Of a stretch of DNA of 11,780 nt, positions 1 to 8,000 are shown piece by piece. Each line of letters starts with the position of its first letter. The first letter of the stretch is position 1. The notes below the pieces were generated by a model that was not told the DNA's origin, searched no databases, and saw only the letters and a list, made by a program, of their open reading frames with translations. The position numbers and the translations under genes were made by a program. This DNA comes from DATJYV01 sp035499415 (GTDB taxonomy: Bacteria > Bacteroidota > Ignavibacteria > UBA10030): contig DATJYV010000086.1 of the NCBI GenBank assembly GCA_035499415.1, positions 1-11,780 on the forward strand. The letters are read 5' to 3'.

Positions 1-1
1 G

Positions 2-1102
2 CTTGCCGGAGGTATTGCCCATGATTTCAACAATATCCTCGCCATCATCAATGGTTATGCCCGCCTCGCCCGTCAGGAAGGGAGCAATTCGACACGTCTC
101 GGGGAGTGGATGGATGCAATCGGAAAGTCGGTGGAGCGCGGGGCGGGCGTCGTGGCACAGCTGATGGCGTTTGCCAGGAAAACCAAAGGCGAGCCTGCTC
201 CTTTCCGGGTCAACGCCATCCTGCAGGAGATTCTCCCCCTCATGGCCGAAACCTTCCCGAAAAACATCGTCTTCGACGCACAACTTCAACCGGGCCTTCC
301 TCTCGTCGAGGGGGATAGCAGTCAACTGCACCAAGTATTTCTGAATCTCTTTCTCAATTCGCGCGATGCCATGCCCGCCGGCGGCACCATCTCCATCGAG
401 ACCAGCAGCATGAAGGCCGAGAAGCTTCGCGGGATGATGTACAACCCGAAGGATCCGGATTACGTCTGCATCCTGATCCGGGACAACGGCATCGGCATGG
501 ACGAAAAGACGAAGAGCCGGATCTTTGAACCATTTTTCACGACGAAGGAAATAGGGAAGGGTTCCGGGCTGGGTCTGGCCGTGGTGTACGGCGTGGTGAC
601 ATCGCATCGCGGGTTTATCGATGTGAAGAGCGAGCCGGGCAAGGGAACATCGTTCTCCATCTACCTGCCGTCCGTGCCTCCGACGGCCAAGGCGTCGACG
701 AAGTCACCGGCGGTGCCGGCAGTCCGTTCGGGGAACGAAACGATCCTGTTGGTGGAGGATGAGGAGATGTTGCTCGACCTTCTTCAAATCATGATCGAGT
801 CGAACGGCTACAAAGTGCTGACCGCTTCAAACGGCGAGGATGCGGTGAAGCTGTACGAGCAGAAAAAAGAATCGATCGCACTGGTGCTGTCGGACATGGG
901 ATTGCCGAAACTGGGAGGATGGGAGGCGTTCCAGAGAATGAAGCAAATAAATCCCGACGTGAAAGCAATCCTTGCGAGCGGATATCTCGACCCTCACCTG
1001 AAGTCGGAGATGCTCAAGGGAGGCGCGCGGGACTTCATTCAGAAACCGTACGTCCCCGAGCAGATTCTCAGAAGAATCCGCGAAATTATCGACGGCGGAT
1101 GA
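2..1102 (+). CDS. Hybrid sensor histidine kinase with C-terminal receiver domain (5' truncated)
   Basis: This is the C-terminal part of a hybrid two-component kinase; the reading frame is already open at base 2, so the N-terminal sensor region lies outside the window. About 366 residues are visible. The HisKA H-box is at the very start (GIAHDFNN, with the phospho-acceptor His at visible residue 7, bases 20-22), which is the NtrB-like class. The HATPase domain follows: N-box with NSRDAM (Asn near visible residue 119), G1 box DNGIGM (about 161-166), F box EPFFTTK and G2 box GKGSGLGL (about 185-193). A Pro/Ala/Ser-rich linker then leads to a receiver domain (about 247-366) with the acidic cluster EDEE, the phospho-acceptor Asp in SDMGLPK (visible residue 298) and the KPY lysine. 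The family autophosphorylates on His and passes phosphate to Asp. Its signal and target are unknown. The stop overlaps a possible pdxH start (ATGA). It is not recognisably PorY. Confidence 0.93.
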   Translation, partial: LAGGIAHDFNNILAIINGYARLARQEGSNSTRLGEWMDAIGKSVERGAGVVAQLMAFARKTKGEPAPFRVNAILQEILPLMAETFPKNIVFDAQLQPGLPLVEGDSSQLHQVFLNLFLNSRDAMPAGGTISIETSSMKAEKLRGMMYNPKDPDYVCILIRDNGIGMDEKTKSRIFEPFFTTKEIGKGSGLGLAVVYGVVTSHRGFIDVKSEPGKGTSFSIYLPSVPPTAKASTKSPAVPAVRSGNETILLVEDEEMLLDLLQIMIESNGYKVLTASNGEDAVKLYEQKKESIALVLSDMGLPKLGGWEAFQRMKQINPDVKAILASGYLDPHLKSEMLKGGARDFIQKPYVPEQILRRIREIIDGG

Positions 1103-1116
1103 CCGAAGATGAAACA

Positions 1117-1773
1117 ATGACCGCGAAGATGGACAAGAGCATCGCCGGAATCCGGAGAGAGTATCGGTCATCCCGGCTGGATGAATCCGACCTCGACCCC
1201 AACCCGGTCGCCCAGTTCCGGGAGTGGATGGACGAGGCGATCCGATCGGAGAAGATCGCCGACCCCACGGCCATGGCGTTTGCGACCGCTTCGGCTCGCG
1301 GGATCCCATCCGTTCGAATCATGCTCCTGAAAGCATTCGACGAGAAGGGATTCGTATTCTTCACGAACTACGCCAGCCGGAAGGGAATGGAATTGGACGA
1401 GAACCCGCACGGAGCAATTCTTTTCTACTGGCCTCCATTGGACCGTCAGGTGCGCATCGAAGGATCGATCGCAAAAGTTTCCCGCAAAGTATCCGAAGAA
1501 TATTTCCGAAGCCGGCCGCGCGAGAGCCGGATCGGCGCGTGGGCTTCGGGTCAGAGCGGCATGTTGAAGGGCCGGGAAGAGCTCGAACAACGGTTCAGCA
1601 CGTTCGAGCAGAAATTCGGCGACGGCGAAATCCCACTTCCCCCCACCTGGGGGGGATACCTGCTGAATCCGGTTCGTTTTGAATTCTGGCAGGGGCGGGA
1701 GAATCGACTGCACGACAGATTCCGATACGATGAATCCGGCGACGGATGGACGATTTCACGCCTCGCGCCATAG
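1117..1773 (+). CDS. pdxH: Pyridoxamine 5'-phosphate oxidase
   Basis: PdxH is a cytosolic FMN enzyme that oxidises pyridoxamine or pyridoxine 5'-phosphate to pyridoxal 5'-phosphate, using oxygen. From ATG 1117 the protein has 218 residues, the length of E. coli PdxH, and most key residues carry the same numbers as there: R67-K72 (RIMLLK, FMN), T83, R88, K89, Q111, Y129, R133, S137, Q146-S147, W191, R197, H199 and R201. The N-terminal RREY substrate-side motif (13-16), the PPTWGG loop (175-180) and the RLAP C-terminus are also present. Three in-frame ATGs compete: 1099 (overlapping the kinase stop as ATGA), 1117 and 1129. None has a strong Shine-Dalgarno. I chose 1117 for length and numbering, but 1129 would give an MDKSIAGIRREY start and 1099 would suggest translational coupling. 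The longer open frame from 919 is run-in inside the kinase gene. The assignment is near certain; the start is not. Confidence 0.96.
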   Translation: MTAKMDKSIAGIRREYRSSRLDESDLDPNPVAQFREWMDEAIRSEKIADPTAMAFATASARGIPSVRIMLLKAFDEKGFVFFTNYASRKGMELDENPHGAILFYWPPLDRQVRIEGSIAKVSRKVSEEYFRSRPRESRIGAWASGQSGMLKGREELEQRFSTFEQKFGDGEIPLPPTWGGYLLNPVRFEFWQGRENRLHDRFRYDESGDGWTISRLAP

Positions 1774-1842
1774 ACAAGCAGAGATTGCCCCCACTTGCCG
1801 TGACGCCCGCCTCACCATGTCCCCCCGAGAGGGACTCCCTGC

Positions 1843-1871
1843 TTGATATTCACAAGTCTTTTTGCTACCAT
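1843..1871 (+). promoter_or_regulatory. Candidate sigma70-like promoter for sprA
   Basis: In the pdxH-sprA gap, TTGATA (1843-1848) is separated by exactly 17 bp from TACCAT (1866-1871). A TG at 1863-1864 sits one base before the -10, making an extended -10. The -35 matches the E. coli consensus at five of six positions and the -10 at four of six. Transcription would start near 1878, leaving a leader of about 190 nt before sprA. Many Bacteroidota use a different consensus (TTTG and TAnnTTTG), so the match to the E. coli pattern is only suggestive. Inferred from sequence alone. Confidence 0.4.
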
Positions 1872-1874
1872 TTT

Positions 1875-1903
1875 TCACAGGTGTCCAATCCTCCTGTGAC
1901 ACC
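1875..1903 (+). promoter_or_regulatory. Two overlapping inverted repeats at the predicted sprA transcript start
   Basis: TCACAGG (1875-1881) and CCTGTGA (1893-1899) form a perfect 7-bp inverted repeat around an 11-nt spacer. GGTGTC (1880-1885) and GACACC (1898-1903) form a second perfect 6-bp repeat whose arms overlap the first. As RNA the two stems exclude each other; as DNA the first could be an operator for a dimeric regulator. The location, just downstream of the candidate -10, suits either a repressor site or a 5' leader hairpin. There is no U-tract, so it is not an obvious terminator. The function is unknown; the rest of the 1774-2067 gap holds no recognisable gene. Confidence 0.3.
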
Positions 1904-2018
1904 GTGCAGGACCGGAGATAAGTGACGTTGACGACGAACCCCTCAAGAACTTCCCAAGCCGCTGCCCAGCTCTCCTTTCTGATTCTCGCCGGGACGATAT
2001 AGATCCTTTCGCTACTGC

Positions 2019-2047
2019 ATCAATAGCTGTTCATCACGACTGTTGAT
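2019..2047 (+). other. Potential RNA hairpin just upstream of the sprA start
   Basis: ATCAATAG (2019-2026) can pair with CTGTTGAT (2040-2047) as an 8-bp RNA stem containing one U-G wobble, with a 13-nt loop. It ends 20 nt before the sprA ATG, close enough to affect ribosome access. No clear Shine-Dalgarno lies between the hairpin and the start; the nearest purine-rich stretch is GAGCGG at 2053-2058. The pairing could be chance, as the stem is AT-rich and of modest stability. Confidence 0.22.
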
Positions 2048-2067
2048 CTGACGAGCGGTCATCTCTG

Positions 2068-5000
2068 ATGAATGTTCTGGCATTCGTCCGTCCATTCCAT
2101 TCGCTCGTTCGACACGCGGCCCAGCCAACGGGTGTCCTCCTCCCCTTGTTTTTCGCCGTGTTGTTGACCGGGACGGGTGAGGTGCGCGCGCGAAGTCTAC
2201 CCGCGGAACGGGGGGATGCGTTTGACCCTCCATACTTCCAGGTTCAGCAGAGAGACACGACGAAGAGCGCTCAGCGGCCGGCCCCCTCCGGCAAGCTCTC
2301 GCGACGTGCGAGAGCGGAGCTTGAACGACGGTCATCTCAAGCCGCCGAAGAAGGAGCCATCGACACTTCGCGAGCCATGTTGGAGCTCATCCGGGCGCTC
2401 CCCCGCGATTCATCCGCCCGCCTTGAGCAGTTCCAACACGTGCGCCGCGACCGGCCTGCCGTCAATCCCGCGGCCAGGCGGACGCACCCGATGTATCTGC
2501 CCGACCCCATTTTTGTCGTCCACAGGGAGGAGCTCGATTCTTCCCGCCTCGTCTACCACCTCCGCACGTTATACAACAACAAAGATACGCGCGTTCCCAT
2601 CGACGTGCCTCTCGATGATTACCGGCGGATCCGGATGGACCGCACCATTCGCCAGAACTGGGAGCAGATGGCCCAGGCCTATGAGGCGGGGGCGGAAAAG
2701 AAAACGGGGCTCGGCGAAGTCTTCGGCAAAGTCACCAACATCGAAATCCCGGTCCCGAAGAACCCGCTGTTCAGCATCTTCGGTCCGAATATCATCAAGC
2801 TGCAGATCAACGGCGCGGTCGACATTCATGCTGCATTCCGGAATACGCTCTCCAGCCTCGCGACGAACAGCCCGCTGGGACAAAGCAGAGACGAACCGGA
2901 TTTCAATCAGGAGGTCCAGGTTAACGTCCGGGGAGAGATCGGCGACAAGCTGAAGATTGACGCGGACTGGAACACGAAACGGACGTTCGAGTACGAGAAT
3001 CAACTTCACATTCACTACACCGGCTACGACGACGAAATAGTGCAGAGCGTCGAGGCGGGAAACGTATCGCTCCAGACAAACTCGGCGTTCATCTCGAGCA
3101 GTCAGGCGCTGTTCGGCATCAAGGCCGGATTGCAGTTCGGTCCACTCCGTCTCACAACAATCGCGTCACAGAAGAAAGGGCAAATCAAAGCGCTGACGGT
3201 CTCCGGCGGCTCGCAACCGACTCCGTTCGAGCGGCGGCCGACCGATTATTCGCAGGACCACTACTTCGTCGACACCGTGTACATCGGTGAATACGAGAAT
3301 AATTACCTCAAGATCCCCGCCCAGCCAAACCCATACCTTCAGATTCGGGACATCGAAGTGTGGGTGACCGACAACGGAACGCTCAACGCAAGCAAGGATA
3401 AGAACGTCATCGCGTTTATCAATGTGTCGGATGTCTTGAGCCGTCAAAACGATCCGGCATCGCACGACGTGACGCTCTTCAACCAGATCCCCGGCCAGTT
3501 GGAAGTGGGGCGGTTCAGCCGTCTCGACCAGGGGACCGACTATATCTTCAACGCGAACGCCGGCATCATTACCATGAACCGCGCGCTTCAGCCCGACCAG
3601 GCGATCGCCGTCGCTTATAGCACGGCCGATCCGACGGGTCTCTCGAAACCGGCCATTCTCATCGGCAACTTCGGGTCGCAGGACACGTCGAGCACGCTCA
3701 TCATGAAACTCGTCCGGCCCCGGAATCTCGACCCCTCATTCGGCGTTGCATGGCAGCTCATGCTCAAGAACCGCTATTTGCTGGGCGGACGCGGTATCAA
3801 CCAGGACGGGTTCGCGCTGAACATCGAGTACCAGATCTCCGGTCAGCCGCCGTACCGCGACGTCACGCCCCAGAACATCAACCTGCTCCAAATGTTCGGC
3901 CTCGACCGCTACATCGGCAACACGAGCCAGGCGGGCCAGGATAAGGTGTTCGACTATCTCAAGGGGTTGACGATCGACGAGAGCCGCGGTGAGCTCATCT
4001 TTCCCACCGTCGAGCCATTCAGCTCCAAAGGCATCCAGGAACTGCTTCTCACGAAGCTGGACCCTGTCACGGCAAAGGCCGTCGCCGACTCGTTCGCGTT
4101 CGACGCCCTGTACGACACAACATACTACGGCGCGCTCAACAGCCCGAAAAACAGGTTCTACATCCGGGGAACGATCAAGCCGGCAACGGCGTCGTCATAC
4201 AACCTCGGGTTCAATATTGTCGAAGGGAGCGTCAAGGTCCTTGTGGACGGAGTCGCCGCCGCGGCCAACGTCGACTACGTCGTCGATTACATCAGCGGCC
4301 AGGTGACAATCAAGAACCAGGCGTTGCTGGTCCCCGGCAGGAATTTGCAAATCCAGTACGAAGCGAACGACCTCTTCCAGATTGCTTCGAAGACACTCAT
4401 CGGCGCGCGGGCCGACTTGAGTCTGAGTCCGCGGACGAACATCGGATTCACCATCATGAACCTCGACCAGCAATCGCTGAGCGACAAGGTGCGACTCGGT
4501 GAAGAGCCGATCAGCAACACGATCATGGGGTTCGACGGTTCGACGAGCTTCGACGCCGATTTCATCACCAAGGCGCTGAACTGGCTCCCCGGGATTCAAA
4601 CGACGGCGACATCTCCGGTTCAGTTCAAGGGAGAGGCGGCGTACATGCTGCCGAATCCGAACACCCGGGTGAGCCCCATCAGCGAAGACCAGGGAAAGAG
4701 CATCGCGTACATCGACGATTTCGAAGGCGCCAATAAACAAATTCCTCTCGGCGTCACGTTCACGCAATGGAAGGATGCCAGCCCGCCGTACTACATCCAG
4801 GGCCTCGACCCGTTCGTTCCCGACCCGTTGAACCTGACGGTTCCCACGGACGACAGTCTTCTCACCGATGGATCCATTCTTCCCGACACGACCAAGATGG
4901 GGTATAAGGCGCTCATGACCTGGTTCAACCTGATCCCGACCGATGTGATCGTGACAGACATCTGGCCCAAGCGTGAGGTGGCCCAGGAAGACCAGCAGGT

Positions 5001-8000
5001 GACGGTGTTGAACATGTACTTCAAGCCCGGAGCGCGGGGAGAGTACAATTATTCGATGAACCTCGAGAACACGGTCCTCGGGTCCGACCACAGCAAAACG
5101 TGGGGCGGCATCCAGCACGTCATCGGGACGACGGCGACAAACCTCCTCGACGAGAATATCGGCTTCATTGAAGTGTGGGTGAAAATTCCGATGACCGACC
5201 CGGGGGCGAAACTCAACATCGACCTTGGCTACATCAGCGAGGACGTGATCCCCAATCATCAGTTGGACACGGAAGACGGCGTCGGTACCGGCACACGGAA
5301 CGGATTCCTTAACCCCGGTGAGGACGTGGGCCTCGACGGATTGACGGACGATCAGGAAAAGACTGCACACACCGACTTCATCACTAAGTACAGCGCCCTC
5401 ATCCCGAACGTCGCAAACGACCCCTCGGGTGATAATTGGAGAGTCTTGCCGGTACCGGGATACACGCCGCTCACTTCGGATGTCATGGACCAGTACTACC
5501 TGGGAGTGGACGGAACCGAGAACAGCGCGGGCAGCGAACTGGGAGCGCGATTTCCGGATACCGAAGACCTGAACGGGAACAATGCTCTCGACCGGACCAA
5601 CTCGTATTTTGAGTACGAGCTGTCGCTGGACACGAGTTCCATCGCGTTCCAGCACTACGTTACCGGCGGCCAGAACGGATGGTATCAAATCCGCATCCCG
5701 ATCGATGACTTCAAACGGCAGATTGGCGCTCCGTCATTCACGAACATCGAAGACGTACGGCTCTGGATGACGGGTGCGCAGAGCAACGTGCTTGTCCGGA
5801 TGACGGAGCTGAACCTCATCGGCAACCAGTGGCAGGAAGTTGTCCAGAACGACCCCGAGTTCAAGGTCAGCGCAGTAAACGTCGAGGATAATCCCAATTA
5901 CACTCCGCCCACGAGCGGCTTGCGCACGCTCGACCTGACGCGCCCCGACCAAAACCTCCACAGCAACGAACAATCGCTCGACCTGATCGTCACGGGGATG
6001 AAGGACGGCGAGACAAAACTGGCGATGCGCCAGTTCAACGTCAAACCCCTCGACGTCTTCAGCTACAAAACGCTCAAGATGTTCGTCCACGGGGAATCCG
6101 CCGACAACGTCGAGAGCCAGTCCAAAGGATACAGGGCCTTTGCCTATACAGACACATCGAACTACGACGTGGCGATGGTGTTCCAGTTCGGATATGATTC
6201 GCTGAACTACTACGAATACCGGGAGCCGGTGCATCCCGGATGGGACCCACTCAACGAGGTGCTCATCAGCTTCGGCGATATCACGGCCATCAAGCTGACG
6301 ATCGACAGCGCCGGCGCCCTCAGCCGCGCTTATCCCGTGCCGAACGGACCTCCCGGCTCGACCTACCGGGTACGCGGGAGCCCGACGTTGACGGATATCC
6401 GCTACATCGCGATCGGCGTTGACAACCCGGTGAACAAGGGAGCAACAGTGATCAGCGGAGAACTCTGGGTCGACGAGCTTCGCCTCACGGACGTGGATAA
6501 CACCCCCGGCTGGGCATACCGCTTCGACACCAGCGTCAAACTCGCCGACGTCGGGTCGATGGCCTTCTCGTACTCCGACCGGGACCCATATTTCCATTCG
6601 CTCGAAGACCGGTTCGGTACGCGCAACACCGACGTCAACTGGAGTTTCAGCGGGAACTTCGCGTTCGAGCGATTCCTGCCGGAGACCTGGACGGGCTCGA
6701 GTCTCGCGTTCTCGTACTCACACGTCGAGGCGATCGAACACCCGAAATATCTCCCGGGGACGGACATTCTGGTCGATGCGGCGGCGTCACGCGTTGCAAC
6801 CGACACGTCCCTCGCGCGGAGTCTCGGCGTCACCGATGCGAACGACCTTCGGCTCCACTCGGAAAACCTGAGCGTCACCGAGACCTACTCTCTCCCGAAC
6901 GTGCATCTGAACATTCCATCGAGTTTCTGGTGGATTACGGAAACGGTCGACCGCCTGACGTTTGCGTACTCGTACACGTCGACGAGCAGTCGCAGCCCGA
7001 CGGAACAATTCTCGGATTCCTGGAACTGGAACAGCCGGCTGGGATACCTGTTGCCGTTAAGCCCGAATAATTACATTGAACCGCTGTCGCTTCTCTATGA
7101 ACTGATTCCGCTCGATTGGTGGAAAACGCTCCGATTGTATTACACGCCGAAGCAAATCAGCCTCGCCGCCACGCTGGCGCGGAGCCATTCGCAGGACGAA
7201 GCGCGAAATCAGACCTCGGCGAATCCCGTTGTCCGAAACCTTGCCTCGACGCGGTCGATGAGCTTCAGCTGGCAGTTTTTTGACGGAGGCCTGCTCAATC
7301 TCGGAACGGATTACCAACTCGACGTCTCGAGCTCGCTCGTCAACCTCGAAACGGACCAGTACGGGCGGCAACGATCGCTCCTCGATATTCTGAACGACAT
7401 GTTCTTCAAGGAACGTCTCATCGATTTCGGTCAGGACCTCAACTACGGCCAGACGATCAACCTCAACACGCGAATAGTCGTCCCCAAAATCATGAAGCTC
7501 GACCAGATCTTTTCTCCCACGCTGCGGTATAGTTCCCGCTACGACTGGAGCAACAATCTGCAAGCGGGAAACCTGGGCAAGGCCGGCGCAGTCGGCACGA
7601 GTCTGACCATGGGCACCGATTTCAACTCGAAAACAATCGCCGACCTGATCTGGAATCCCCTTCCGCCTGTGCCCACGACGGGCAAGGATACGTCGAAGAA
7701 CTTCGCAAAGGAATTGGACCAGATCAGCAGGTCGTTGATCAAAACCCCCTTCTTCGACTTCGACCGGTTCAACATCTCCTTCACGCAAACGAACCGGTCG
7801 CAGAATATGGGGCTGCTGGGAGGTCCCGGCTTTGCGAATATCTTCGACCGCGTCCCGCTCGTGCAGTCCGACCGTCCCGATTACGGCCCGTCGCTCTACT
7901 ATCAGCTCGGGTTCGCCTCCGACCCGCACGGCGACCTGGTGATCCATTCCAAGGATTCATTCCCGTTCATTGCGGGGTACAGCCTTCCGGGCCCCCGCGC

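Noticed and set aside
919..1116. Extension of pdxH upstream to an ATG at 919
   Set aside because: The extra N-terminus is the kinase receiver region read in another frame; the length and residue numbering of PdxH fit a start at 1099-1129.
1639..1655. C6-ACCT-G7 palindromic homopolymer tracts as a phase-variation or structural element
   Set aside because: They encode the conserved PPTWGG motif of PdxH; the codons explain the runs and the gene is a housekeeping enzyme.
1819..1835. Hairpin GTCCC...GGGAC after pdxH as a terminator
   Set aside because: The stem is only 5 bp and no T-tract follows; it does not meet the intrinsic terminator pattern.
1875..1899. CRP-type binding site
   Set aside because: The half-sites are in the inverted order relative to the CRP consensus (TCACA first, TGTGA second) and the spacing is 11, not 6.
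1998..2003. TATAGA as a second -10 for sprA
   Set aside because: No acceptable -35 lies about 17 bp upstream, and the downstream bases do not fit the Bacteroidota TAnnTTTG pattern.
4195..5688. Long antisense open frame (497 codons) inside sprA
   Set aside because: It is a by-product of GC-rich codon bias: it is rich in Val/Asp/Arg, has no recognisable domain, and lies opposite strongly conserved SprA sequence.
7057..7947. Antisense open frame (296 codons) inside sprA
   Set aside because: Same composition signature of a complementary frame; no independent support such as a ribosome site or domain.
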